From Streptomyces decoyicus (lineage in GTDB: Bacteria; Actinomycetota; Actinomycetes; Streptomycetales; Streptomycetaceae), in NCBI RefSeq assembly GCF_019880305.1, contig NZ_CP082301.1, forward strand, positions 5,518,001 to 5,582,000: a stretch of 64,000 nt of DNA, given 5' to 3'. Every line of letters begins with the position of its first letter. Positions within the stretch are counted from its first letter, which is position 1. The translations under genes were made by a program, and so were the position numbers. Below the pieces are notes generated by a model. The model saw only the letters and a program-made list of their open reading frames with translations, was not told the origin of the DNA and did not search any database. Below are positions 26,550 through 35,185 of this stretch, piece by piece.

Positions 26550-27173
26550 GTGCCCGCCGACCCTTCCCACGGCCCAGGGGAGACACCCTTGCGCCGCGCC
26601 GCCGACACATCGCGCAGGGCTGCCCCGAGCCCCCCGTCCCGGGGGTCCGGCACCAGCGCCGTCGAGGTGCGCCGCAGCTCACGGCGGCGCAGAACGGTCT
26701 CGGCGTACCGCGAGGGTGACCGCACGGTTGTCCTGATTCCGGCCCGTATGTCCGAGGCCGAGGAGCGGCGCTGGGTCACCGTCATGCTGGACAAGCTCGC
26801 CGCCCAGGAGAGCAAGCGGGTACTGGGCGACGGCGAGCTGGCCGAGCGCGCCGGGCGGTTGTCCGGCCAGTATCTGGAGGGCCGGGCCCGCCCCGCGTCG
26901 GTGCGCTGGGTGACCAACCAGAACACCCGCTGGGGCTCGTGCACCCCGGCCGAGGGCAGCATCCGCCTGTCGCACCGCCTCCAGGGCATGCCGGAGTACG
27001 TCATCGACTACGTCCTGCTGCACGAACTCGCCCATCTGCTCGTCCCCGGCCACGGCCCCCGGTTCTGGCGCCTGCTGGAGGCCTATCCCCGTACGGAGCG
27101 GGCCCGCGGCTACCTCGAAGGAGTGGTCGCGGCCGACCGGCTGCCCCATCTGCCCGCCGCCCGTGGTGATTGA
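26550..27173 (+). CDS. YgjP-like zinc metallopeptidase (DUF45/M48-like)
   Basis: The product has 207 residues. An Arg-rich N-terminus of about 45 residues precedes a compact domain with NTRWGSC, a helix carrying the zinc motif HELAH, and GHGPRFW. These are the signatures of YgjP-type cytosolic zincins. The GTG start is preceded at seven bases by TAACGT, a good -10, so the transcript may be leaderless. A TTG at 26589 with GGGGAG upstream is an alternative. It is divergent from the ThiF-like gene. The substrate is unknown. Confidence 0.85.
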   Translation: MPADPSHGPGETPLRRAADTSRRAAPSPPSRGSGTSAVEVRRSSRRRRTVSAYREGDRTVVLIPARMSEAEERRWVTVMLDKLAAQESKRVLGDGELAERAGRLSGQYLEGRARPASVRWVTNQNTRWGSCTPAEGSIRLSHRLQGMPEYVIDYVLLHELAHLLVPGHGPRFWRLLEAYPRTERARGYLEGVVAADRLPHLPAARGD

Positions 27174-27287
27174 CCGCGCGGAACCGGACGAGATCCGCCG
27201 TGCCCCGGCATCGCCCGCTGTCGGCGCCAGCGGTTAGCCTGGCCGCGCAGAAGAACTCACAGCGGGAGCGGGGGACGGGCGTTACGT

Positions 27288-28982
27288 ATGGCCAGGGAAT
27301 TCCAGCGGGGCCACAAGGCCAAAATCGGTGATCTGACGGCAGGAACGGATCTGTACGTCGGCGTGCAGATCGCCGGGCCCGGCCTGACCTTCGACATCAG
27401 CTGCTTCGGTCTGGACGCCGACGAGCGGCTGTCCGACGACCGGTACTTCATCTTCTTCAACCAGCCCAAGTCGCCCGAGGAGTCGATCCAGCTGCTCGGG
27501 GCGCAGGCCGGCGACAGCGAGTCGTTCCGGGTCACTCTCGACAAGATCCCGTCGCACATCCAGAAGCTCTCCTTCACCGCCGCACTCGACGGGGCGGGCC
27601 AGGTCTCCCAGATCGGCCCCGGCTACCTCCGGATCGTGGCCGGCGGGGAAGAGGTCGCCCGCTACTCCTTCACGGGCAGCGAGTTCAGCACCGAACGCGC
27701 CGTCATGCTCGGCGACTTCTACCTCAAGGACGTCTGGCGGTTCGCCGCGGTCGGCCAGGGCTTCGACGGCGGACTCGACGCGCTGCTGAAGAACTTCGGC
27801 GGCGAGGTCGCCGAAGAGGCCGAGGCGGCGCCGGAACAGCCCGCGGCAGCACAGGGCGTGCCCGGCTTCGCGCCACCACCCGGAGCGGCCCCGGCGCCGT
27901 CCTTCGGGGCGCCCGCCGCCGCGCCCGTACCGCCCCGGCCCGCGCCCGAATTCGGCCCGCCGCCGGGCGCGCCCCAAGCGCCCCCGGCCGCGCCGCAGCC
28001 CGCCGCCCCGCAGGTGCACAACGCGCCCACCATCGCCGCGCCGATGGCCCCGCCCGCTGTGCCCGGACCGCCCGGACAGCAGCCACCGGCCCCCTACGGC
28101 CAGCCGGCACCCGGCCAGGACCCGTACGGGCAGCCGCAGACCGCACCCGGCGGTTTCCCCGGCCAGCAGGCCCCGCAGGCACCTCCCTACGGCCAGCCCG
28201 CCCCGCCGCCCGGCGGCTACGGCGCCCCGCAGGCCCAGCCCGCCCCGTACGGACAGCCGGGGCCGCCCCCGGGTGCCCCGTATCCGGGCGGCCAGGCACC
28301 GGCCGTGCCCCAGGGCGGCGGCCCCGGCCTCGGCGTCGTACTGGACAAGTACAAGGAAGCTCCCACCGGCCAGCGCTGGGCCCCGCAGAACAGCAGGCTG
28401 ATCCGCGTCGACCTCGGCGTCGACGGCCAGCCGGTGCTCGCCCGCCAGGGCAGCATGGTGCTCTACCAGGGCAAGGTCGACTTCGGCTACAAGGGCGCCG
28501 GCTTCCGCGGCCGGGTCGTCGGCAACGCCACCGGCCAGGAGATGCAGCTGATGCGCTGCACCGGCCAGGGCCAGGTCTTCTTCGCGGAGAACAGCGCCCA
28601 TGTCCACCCCATCGAGCTCCAGGGCGACGCCATCTGTGTGTCCGCCGAGAGCGTCCTCGCCTTCGACGAGTCGCTCCAGCACGAGGTCCGCCGGATCGAG
28701 GGCCACGGCATCCCCGGTGGTGCCCTGTTCACCATGCAGTTCCAGGGGACCGGCACCCTCGTCGTCAAGACCCAGGGCACCCCGGTCGTACTGCCGGTCA
28801 CCCCGACCACCTTCGCCGACGCCAACGCCATCGTGGCCTGGTCCGCGGCCTCGCAGGTGATCATTTCCAGCCAGGTGAGCCTGCGCCGGCACGCCTTCCC
28901 CGGTCACTCCGGCGAGACCGTGAACCTCCAGTTCCGCGGTGCGCCCGGAAACTTCATCGTCGTCCAGCCCTACGAGGTCTGA
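27288..28982 (+). CDS. TerD-AIM24 fusion protein
   Basis: The product has 564 residues. Residues 1-190 form a TerD domain (bilin-like start, DISCFGLDAD acidic calcium-binding type loop). Residues 190-345 are a Pro/Gly/Ala/Gln linker with PYGQP-type repeats. The C-terminal 220 residues are an AIM24 beta-roll of Gly-rich turns (CTGQGQVFF, QGTGTLVV). TerD proteins belong to stress and tellurite-resistance systems. AIM24 folds occur in mitochondrial and bacterial membrane-associated proteins. It is first of three adjacent AIM24 genes, with a 15-bp gap to the next. Confidence 0.85.
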   Translation: MAREFQRGHKAKIGDLTAGTDLYVGVQIAGPGLTFDISCFGLDADERLSDDRYFIFFNQPKSPEESIQLLGAQAGDSESFRVTLDKIPSHIQKLSFTAALDGAGQVSQIGPGYLRIVAGGEEVARYSFTGSEFSTERAVMLGDFYLKDVWRFAAVGQGFDGGLDALLKNFGGEVAEEAEAAPEQPAAAQGVPGFAPPPGAAPAPSFGAPAAAPVPPRPAPEFGPPPGAPQAPPAAPQPAAPQVHNAPTIAAPMAPPAVPGPPGQQPPAPYGQPAPGQDPYGQPQTAPGGFPGQQAPQAPPYGQPAPPPGGYGAPQAQPAPYGQPGPPPGAPYPGGQAPAVPQGGGPGLGVVLDKYKEAPTGQRWAPQNSRLIRVDLGVDGQPVLARQGSMVLYQGKVDFGYKGAGFRGRVVGNATGQEMQLMRCTGQGQVFFAENSAHVHPIELQGDAICVSAESVLAFDESLQHEVRRIEGHGIPGGALFTMQFQGTGTLVVKTQGTPVVLPVTPTTFADANAIVAWSAASQVIISSQVSLRRHAFPGHSGETVNLQFRGAPGNFIVVQPYEV

Positions 28983-28997
28983 GGGAGCCCGCACGTC

Positions 28998-29681
28998 ATG
29001 AACCAGCAGCAGCTGTCGGGCTACGCCCCGACCCCGCCCGCCGCCCGTATGGAGAACCACGGCAGCGCCATGGTGAAGATCGCCATGCAGAGCGGCCAGG
29101 ACGTCTTCGCACGCACCGGCTCGATGGTCGCCTACGAAGGTTTCGTCCAGTACGAGCCGAACCCGCCCGCCGTCCGCCAGATGGCCTCCCAGTGGCTCAC
29201 CGGCGAAGGCGCACCCCTGATGAAGTGCTCCGGCGACGGCGTGCTCTACCTCGCCGACTACGGCGCCGACGTGGTCTGCATCAACCTCAACGGTGACTCG
29301 CTCTCCGTCAACGGCACCAACCTCCTCGCCTTCGACACCCAGCTCCAGTGGGGCGTGCAGCGCGTCAAGGGCATGGCGAAGTTCGCCGGCCAGGGACTCT
29401 TCAACGTCGGCATCTCCGGCACCGGCTGGGTCGCCCTGACCTCCCGCGGCACGCCCATCGTCGTCGACTGCGGCCGCGGCGAGGACGAGACCTATGTGGA
29501 CCCGGACGCCCTGGTCGCCTGGTCGACGCATCTGAAGATGAAGGGCAAGCGCAGCTTCAAGGCGTCCTCGATGATCGGGCGCGGCAGCGGCGAGGCATAC
29601 CAACTGGGCTTCTCCGGCGAGGGGTTCGTCGTCGTCCAGCCCAGCGAGGACAGCACCGACCGGCTCCGGGCCCGGGGCTGA
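28998..29681 (+). CDS. AIM24 family protein (second of three)
   Basis: This 227-residue stand-alone AIM24 beta-roll has CSGDGVLYLAD and GISGTGWVAL turns. It lies 15 bp after the TerD-AIM24 gene and 19 bp before the third copy, so all three form one operon. It is similar in length to the AIM24 part of the fusion but clearly diverged. No signal peptide or catalytic motif is seen. Confidence 0.85.
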   Translation: MNQQQLSGYAPTPPAARMENHGSAMVKIAMQSGQDVFARTGSMVAYEGFVQYEPNPPAVRQMASQWLTGEGAPLMKCSGDGVLYLADYGADVVCINLNGDSLSVNGTNLLAFDTQLQWGVQRVKGMAKFAGQGLFNVGISGTGWVALTSRGTPIVVDCGRGEDETYVDPDALVAWSTHLKMKGKRSFKASSMIGRGSGEAYQLGFSGEGFVVVQPSEDSTDRLRARG

Positions 29682-29700
29682 GGGGGAGGACGAACACCCA

Positions 29701-30459
29701 ATGCAGAGTCCGCTTTTCGCCTTCACCGAGGCGCAGACCCAGGACCGCTACGCGCTACAGAACAGCCAGTTGCTGCGCGTCGCCCTCCAGGGCCACGAGG
29801 ACGTCCTCGCCCGCAAGGGCACGATGGTCGCCTACCAGGGGCTGCTCGAATTCGAAGGCAACTACCAGACCCAGGGCCAGCACCGGGCCCGCGCGCACTC
29901 CGGTGAGGGCCTCGACCTGATGCGCGTCTCCGGGCAGGGCACGGTCTACCTGGCCAACCTCGCCCAGTACGTCCATGTCGTCGACATCGACCACGACGGC
30001 CTGACCATCGACAGCAGCTATGTCCTGGCACTGGACTCCGGCCTCCACTGGGACGTCGTCTCCGTCGACAGCCAGTACGGCATCTCCGGCACCGGCAAGT
30101 ACCAGCTCAACATCTCCGGACGGGGCAAGGTCGCCCTGATGACCTCCGGCCAGCCGCTGATGATGCAGGTCACGCCGGAGAAGTACGTCAACGCCGACGC
30201 CGACGCGGTGGTCGCCTGGTCCGCCTCGCTGCGCGTGCAGATGCAGGCGCAGACGCACTCCTCCGGGGTGTGGCGGCGCCGCGGCAACACGGGCGAGGGC
30301 TGGGAGCTCAGCTTCCTCGGCCAGGGCTACGTACTGGTCCAGCCCAGCGAGCTGCTGCCGCCGCAGAACGCCGTCATCGGCTCCGGTGCGGCCGCCCAGT
30401 TCGGCATGGGCCAGCACGGCGCCCGGGGACAGAACCAGGGCAACATCTTCACCAACTGA
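29701..30459 (+). CDS. AIM24 family protein (third of three)
   Basis: The product has 252 residues and an AIM24 fold with VSGQGTVYLA and NISGRGKVAL turns, closing with LGQGYVLVQPSE. The tail adds about 35 Gln/Gly-rich residues. It ends the TerD-AIM24 operon just before a 15-bp perfect terminator stem. Three paralogues in a row suggest a hetero-oligomeric assembly; this is inference from arrangement only. Confidence 0.85.
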   Translation: MQSPLFAFTEAQTQDRYALQNSQLLRVALQGHEDVLARKGTMVAYQGLLEFEGNYQTQGQHRARAHSGEGLDLMRVSGQGTVYLANLAQYVHVVDIDHDGLTIDSSYVLALDSGLHWDVVSVDSQYGISGTGKYQLNISGRGKVALMTSGQPLMMQVTPEKYVNADADAVVAWSASLRVQMQAQTHSSGVWRRRGNTGEGWELSFLGQGYVLVQPSELLPPQNAVIGSGAAAQFGMGQHGARGQNQGNIFTN

Positions 30460-30485
30460 CCCCGGTCGATGCGCCGTTGACGCAC

Positions 30486-30520
30486 TCCGGCGCCCGCCCC
30501 CGGAAGGGGCGGGCGCCGGA
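30486..30520. terminator. Perfect 15-bp terminator stem
   Basis: TCCGGCGCCCGCCCC pairs with GGGGCGGGCGCCGGA around a CGGAA loop between convergent AIM24 and Nudix genes. Confidence 0.85.
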
Positions 30521-30547
30521 ACACGTGCGCTGTGGGGCCCGCTGCCG

Positions 30548-31078
30548 CTAGAGGAGTGCCCGGGTGCGCTCCATCAGGCGCACCACCGACCCATCGGCGA
30601 CGCCGGGCACCTCGTCGTAGGCGAACCACCGCAGATCCAGCGACTCGTCGCTGATCGCCGCCACCGCGTCCGCGGGCGCCAGTGCTGCGTACTGGACGTC
30701 CAGATGCACCGCGCACGGCGTGTGATGACGGTCCAGCTGCACCGGGCCACCGGGCAGCAGCGTCAGCCCCTGCGCGATGCCGGACTCCTCCCGCGCCTCA
30801 CGCAGCGCGGCATCGGCCGGCGTGGCGTCCTCCGGCTCGCAGTGGCCGCCCATCTGCAACCACATCTCCAGCTTGCGGTGCAGGGTGAGCAGTACCCGGC
30901 CGCCGGCCGGATCGATCACCAGCGCGCTTGCCGTGAGGTGCCCGTCCTTGCAGGGCTTCCACATACCGTCCTGATGGGCGGCGAGGTGGTCCAGGTACGC
31001 CAGCCGCAGCTGCTCCTGACCGTCGGACGGCGCGGACCACTCCTTGAGCATCCGCGCCGCCTCCGCATGCAGACTCAC
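30548..31078 (-). CDS. Nudix hydrolase
   Basis: The product has 176 residues. The Nudix box GGHCEPEDATPADAALREAR followed by EESGI is complete (Gx5Ex7REUxEExGU). The substrate is not predictable. Its GTG start overlaps the TGA of the upstream zincin-2 gene (GTGA at 31075-31078), so the two are translationally coupled. Confidence 0.9.
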   Translation of the reverse strand: MSLHAEAARMLKEWSAPSDGQEQLRLAYLDHLAAHQDGMWKPCKDGHLTASALVIDPAGGRVLLTLHRKLEMWLQMGGHCEPEDATPADAALREAREESGIAQGLTLLPGGPVQLDRHHTPCAVHLDVQYAALAPADAVAAISDESLDLRWFAYDEVPGVADGSVVRLMERTRALL

Positions 31079-32538
31079 GTGGCGTCGTCACCCTTGCTCT
31101 CACCGGGGGCCTCGTCCGGGCCGTCGTTCCCCGGGGCGGGCTTGCCCGGTTCCGGCTTGCCGCCGCTCGCGGCCTCGCCGAGCATCTTGTCGAGCTCGGA
31201 GAAGTCCGGCTGCTCGTGGTGCACAAAGCCGTCCGGGTCGTCCAGATCGGCCGCCGTCGGCAGCATGTCCGGGTGCTCCCAGAGGCCGTCGCGGCCCTCC
31301 AGGCCCCGCGCGTCCGTCAGCGAGGCCCACAGTCGCGAGGCGTCCCGCAGCCGCCGCGGACGCAGCTGCAGACCGATCAGCGTCGAGAACGTCTGCTCGG
31401 CGGGGCCACCGCTCGCCCGGCGCCGCCGCAGCGTCTCACGGAGCTTGTCCGCGGACGGCAGATGCGGCTTGGCGGCGGAGTGCACCACCGCGTCCACCCA
31501 GCCCTCGACCAGCGCCAGCGCGGTCTCCAGCCTCGCCAGAGCCGCCTTCTGCTCCGGGGTGTCCTCGGGCTGGAACATGCCCTGCTGGAGGGCGTTCTGA
31601 AGCTCTTCGGGATGCTGCGGATCGATCTGGCCGACCACATCCTCCAGCTTGGTGGTGTCGACCTTGATGCCGCGCGCATAGCCCTCGACGGCACCGAACA
31701 GATGCGAGCGCAGCCACGGCACATGGGCGAAGAGCCGCTGGTGGGCGGCCTCACGCAGGGCCAGATACAGCCGCACTTCCTCTTCCGGCACGCCCAGGCC
31801 CTCGCCGAACGTCGCGATGTTCCCGGGCAGCAGCGCGGCCTTGCCGGCCGGACCCAGCGGAAGTCCGATGTCCGTCGAACCGACGACCTCACCGGCGAGC
31901 ACGCCCAGTGCCTGGCCGATCTGGGTGCCGAACATCGCGCCGCCCATGGAGCGCATCATCCCGAGCAGCGGGCCCGCCATGGCCTGCATCTCCTCGGGAA
32001 GCACATCGCCCATGGCCGCCCCGACACGCTCGGCGAGCGGATTGACCAGGTCCTTCCACACCGGGAGGGTCTCCTCGACCCACTCGGCGCGGCTCCAGGC
32101 CACCACCGAGCCGGAGCCCGACGGCAGGGACGTCACACCGTCCAGCCACAGGTCGGCGAGGCGCACGGCCTCCTCGACCGCGGTCCGCTCGCCCGGCGAC
32201 AGGCTCGCGTCCTTGCTGCCGTTCTCGGCGCCCTGTGCGACGGTCTGCCGCGCAATGTCCTTGGCCATGTCCCAGTTCACCGGGCCGCCCTCGTAGGAGA
32301 GCATCTGCCCGAGCTTCTGGAAGGCGGCGCCCAGGTCACCAGGGTTCATTTCGCCGCCGGGGCCGCCCATGCCGCCGAAGAGCGCCGCGAACGGGTTGTC
32401 CGCGCCGCCGCTCCCGCCGCCGAACCCGAAGGGGTCCGCGGGGCCCTGGCTACCTCCCTGGCCGCCCTTCTTCTTGCCGTTGTCGCCGTCCTCCGGCTCC
32501 TCCGGCGGAAGGCCGAATCCAAATGGGGTGTCACTCAC
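31075..32538 (-). CDS. Zinc-dependent metalloprotease family protein (zincin_2)
   Basis: The product has 487 residues. A Gly/Phe-rich disordered N-terminus (about 1-60) and an acidic tail flank a helical core of the actinobacterial zincin-like family (PF10103-type). A histidine-rich helix reads REAAHQRLFAHVPWL, but no canonical HExxH is visible, so catalysis is uncertain. The GTG start has GAGGA suitably upstream. It is coupled by overlap to a Nudix gene and divergent from an SDR gene, an arrangement I recall as common in actinobacteria. Confidence 0.75.
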   Translation of the reverse strand: MSDTPFGFGLPPEEPEDGDNGKKKGGQGGSQGPADPFGFGGGSGGADNPFAALFGGMGGPGGEMNPGDLGAAFQKLGQMLSYEGGPVNWDMAKDIARQTVAQGAENGSKDASLSPGERTAVEEAVRLADLWLDGVTSLPSGSGSVVAWSRAEWVEETLPVWKDLVNPLAERVGAAMGDVLPEEMQAMAGPLLGMMRSMGGAMFGTQIGQALGVLAGEVVGSTDIGLPLGPAGKAALLPGNIATFGEGLGVPEEEVRLYLALREAAHQRLFAHVPWLRSHLFGAVEGYARGIKVDTTKLEDVVGQIDPQHPEELQNALQQGMFQPEDTPEQKAALARLETALALVEGWVDAVVHSAAKPHLPSADKLRETLRRRRASGGPAEQTFSTLIGLQLRPRRLRDASRLWASLTDARGLEGRDGLWEHPDMLPTAADLDDPDGFVHHEQPDFSELDKMLGEAASGGKPEPGKPAPGNDGPDEAPGESKGDDAT

Positions 32539-32730
32539 GGGTTTCCTCGGCTCGTAGGGCCGCCGACCAGGTGGCCGACGGCGGCTGCCCGACATCACCT
32601 CCAGCGTAGACACCCGGACCGCTTCGGGGCTCGGTGCTTCGCTGTCCCGGTGGCTGGGGCAGGATGGACGCCACCTGGTGCGCACGCATGACCACACGTC
32701 CGCACTGAAGACAACCGCTGGAGACGCCCG

Positions 32731-33882
32731 GTGAGTTCCCCAGATCCGACCGTTCGCGCAGCGCGAAACGCTGCGGCCCAGACCGAGAAGACAGGCACCA
32801 GCGCAGGCGGGACCACGGACCGGCCGCTGCGCAGGCCCGTGGTGGCCGTCACCGGAGCCGCCTCCGGAGTCGGTGCGCTGCTGACGCGCGCCCTGGTCGC
32901 CTCGGACGAGGTCAAGGAGGTGGTGGCCATCGACGAGCGGCGCGGCGACGTCGCCGAGGCGCACTGGCACGTCCTGGACGTCCGGGACCCGGCCATCGCC
33001 GAAAAGCTGCGCGGCGCGGATGTCGTCGTGCACCTGGCGCTCGACCTCGACCTGGAGACCGACGCCGCCGCGCGCACCGCGTACAACGTGCGCGGCACCC
33101 AGACCGTGCTCACCGCCGCCGCGGCCGCCGGCGTCCACCGGGTGGTGCTGTGCACCTCCGCCATGGTCTACGGGGCGCTGCCCGACAACGACGTTCCGCT
33201 GGCCGAGGACGCCGAGCTGCGGGCCACCGCGGACGCCACCGGTGTCGGCGACCTCCTGGAGATCGAACACCTCGCACACCGCGCCCCGCGTGCACACCCC
33301 GGCCTGAACGTCACCGTGCTGCGCCCCACCGTCCTGGTGGGCGGCACGGACACCGCGCTGACCCGCTACTTCGAATCGCCCCGCCTCCTGGTCGTCGCCG
33401 GATCCCGCCCCGCCTGGCAGTTCTGCCATGTCGAGGACCTGGTCAGCGCGCTGGAGTTCGCCGCGCTGGAGAAGGTCGACGGCGAGCTGGCGGTGGGCTG
33501 CGACGGCTGGCTGGAGCAGGAGGAGGTCGAGGAGCTCTCCGGCATCCGTCGCATGGAGCTGCCGTCCTCGGTGGCCCTGGGCGCCGCCGCCCGGCTGCAC
33601 CGCATCGGCCTGACGCCGTCGCCCGCAGGGGACCTCGCGTACACGATGCACCCGTGGGTGGTCAGCGGCAGCCGGCTGCACGATGCCGGCTGGCGGCCCC
33701 GGTGGACGAACGAGGAGGTGCTCGCCGAGCTCCTGGAGGAGGTCGCCGGACGGCACACCGTCGCCGGCCGCCGGCTGGGCCGCAAGGACGCCACCGCCGC
33801 GGGTGCCGCCGGTGCCACCGTCGCACTGCTGGGCACCGCCGCTCTGGTGCGGCGCGCCCGTAAGGCCCGCCGCCGCCTCTGA
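32731..33882 (+). CDS. NAD-dependent epimerase/SDR family protein
   Basis: The product has 383 residues: an unstructured N-terminus of about 35 residues, then a Rossmann fold with VAVTGAASGVGALL, an extended-SDR core, and a C-terminal Ala-rich hydrophobic segment near 350-372 followed by Arg/Lys residues, suggesting a membrane tail. The canonical YxxxK is not clear. The equivalent region reads MVYGAL and later DLLEIEHLAH, so redox catalysis is doubtful and a binding role is possible. GGAGA lies seven bases before the GTG. Confidence 0.8.
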   Translation: MSSPDPTVRAARNAAAQTEKTGTSAGGTTDRPLRRPVVAVTGAASGVGALLTRALVASDEVKEVVAIDERRGDVAEAHWHVLDVRDPAIAEKLRGADVVVHLALDLDLETDAAARTAYNVRGTQTVLTAAAAAGVHRVVLCTSAMVYGALPDNDVPLAEDAELRATADATGVGDLLEIEHLAHRAPRAHPGLNVTVLRPTVLVGGTDTALTRYFESPRLLVVAGSRPAWQFCHVEDLVSALEFAALEKVDGELAVGCDGWLEQEEVEELSGIRRMELPSSVALGAAARLHRIGLTPSPAGDLAYTMHPWVVSGSRLHDAGWRPRWTNEEVLAELLEEVAGRHTVAGRRLGRKDATAAGAAGATVALLGTAALVRRARKARRRL

Positions 33883-34005
33883 GCGGTACCGGGCCCGGCG
33901 GGCCGGGGGAGTCCCCGTCGGGCTGGAGGACTCTCCATACGGCGGCCGGGACGACCGGCGGAAAGGGCCATTCCCCGCCGTGCCCGCGTACGGCACGATG
34001 GGGGT

Positions 34006-34485
34006 ATGTCTGGCACGCCCTCCCCTTCGTCCCCCGGCCGCGACCACCCCGGTGAGCAGGCCGCGGCGGATCCGATCCGCCTCCTGGAGATCCGCGACAC
34101 CGCACTGTCCGTGGACGAGGTGTTCGCGGCCGTGGGAGACACGGCAGCGGGCGGCACGGCCCTGTTCGTCGGCACGGTCCGCTCGCACGACAACGGCGCC
34201 GACGTCGACGGCCTGGGCTACTCCGCGCACCCGACGGCCGAGGCGGAGATGCGCCGGATCGCCGAGAAGGTGATCGCCGACTTCCCGGTGCGGGCGCTGG
34301 CCGCCGTCCACCGCGTGGGCGATCTGCGCATCGGTGATCTTGCCGTGGTCGTCGCGGTGTCCTGCCCGCACCGGGGCGAGGCCTTCGAGGCCTGCCGCAA
34401 GCTGATCGACGACCTCAAGCACGAGGTACCGATCTGGAAGCATCAGACGTTTTCCGACGGCACCGAAGAATGGGTAGGCGCGTAG
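34006..34485 (+). CDS. moaE: Molybdopterin synthase catalytic subunit MoaE
   Basis: The product has 159 residues. MoaE with MoaD converts cPMP to molybdopterin. The active-site lysines appear at K138 and K145 (KHEVPIWKHQ), seven apart as in E. coli K119/K126, with VGTVRSHDNG upstream. The N-terminal 25 residues are low complexity. No other moa gene is nearby; MoeZ, which charges MoaD, is encoded at 3.2 kb. The last codons and stop fall inside the first of three 53-bp repeats. Confidence 0.93.
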   Translation: MSGTPSPSSPGRDHPGEQAAADPIRLLEIRDTALSVDEVFAAVGDTAAGGTALFVGTVRSHDNGADVDGLGYSAHPTAEAEMRRIAEKVIADFPVRALAAVHRVGDLRIGDLAVVVAVSCPHRGEAFEACRKLIDDLKHEVPIWKHQTFSDGTEEWVGA

Positions 34486-34618
34486 CGCCTTCTTCTGGGG
34501 GTGGAGGTCGGGTGACGGGAGGGCGGGTAGGCGCGTAGCGCCTTCTTCTGGGGGTGGAGGTCGGGTGACGGGAGGGCGGGTAGGCGCGTAGCGCCTTCTT
34601 CTGGGGGTGGAGGTCGGG
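34472..34618 (+). repeat. 53-bp tandem repeat, 2.8 copies, each with a terminator-like hairpin
   Basis: Units start at 34472, 34525 and 34578. The first two are identical; the third is truncated at about 41 bp. Each holds GGCGC-GTA-GCGCC followed by TTCTTCT, a compact terminator. The first unit includes the moaE stop codon. Confidence 0.9.
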
Positions 34619-34807
34619 CGGCGGTAGGTCGCATAGGTGTCCTCCGAGGCGGAGATCGGCTCGGTGCGTAACGAGGCGTTCCCGGGGCAGGCGGTACGGC
34701 AGACGCAGCGGGCAATGACCCAGTGGTCATGGGGTGGTGGCCTCCGAACACGAGGCCGAACCGGTGCCTTGTGCTCCGGTTGCGTAACCCGCCCCCTGAC
34801 GTAAGCG

Positions 34808-34838
34808 TTGACCCAGCAGATGGTTAATCTGCTTATTC
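34808..34838 (+). promoter_or_regulatory. Promoter with palindromic operator-like spacer
   Basis: TTGACC (34808-34813) is a good -35 and a TTATTC-like -10 follows at 34833. Between them AGCAGAT-GGTTA-ATCTGCT forms a perfect 7-bp inverted repeat (34815-34833), well placed for repressor binding. Confidence 0.45.
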
Positions 34839-34875
34839 GTCGATCGCGGTCGTACAAGGGGTTGGGAGGTCGCTG

Positions 34876-35058
34876 ATGGGTGCGCTCCTCTGGTTGCTGA
34901 TTCCGGTTGGTGCCGGGCTGGTTGCCGCGGTGTGGAGCAGCTGGGCCCTACGGAACCGCAGGACCGGGGATGTGGCAGAGCTCGCGGGCTATGCACGCTT
35001 CCGTGACGCCATGGAAAGAGAGCACTCCGTTCCCGACCCCGCGTCGGACCCCGTCTGA
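34876..35058 (+). CDS. Small single-pass membrane protein
   Basis: This 60-residue protein is unrecognised. Residues 2-24 form one transmembrane helix (LLWLLIPVGAGLVAAVW), followed by a basic stretch and a charged tail. A very good GGGAGG sequence six bases before the ATG and a clear promoter upstream support it as a real gene. It is followed after 127 bp by the YlbL-type protease. Confidence 0.75.
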   Translation: MGALLWLLIPVGAGLVAAVWSSWALRNRRTGDVAELAGYARFRDAMEREHSVPDPASDPV

Positions 35059-35185
35059 CGTTCTCCGGTGGTCCGCGTAAACAACCGCCACCCTTCGGGA
35101 TGACGGCCGCGTAGGGGGCGGGTGTTCGACCTCGTACGGACGGCCCCGCGGGCCGGTTGTCATACCCGTCCCGTACTGTCGTTCC

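Noticed and set aside
27282..29726. Minus-strand open frame of 814 codons across the TerD/AIM24 operon
   Set aside because: It spans two well-supported plus-strand genes and their ribosome binding sites; composition is artefactual.
34472..34618. CRISPR array
   Set aside because: Units are directly abutted with no unique spacers, and no cas genes are present. The same applies to 45590-45677 and 15033-15158.
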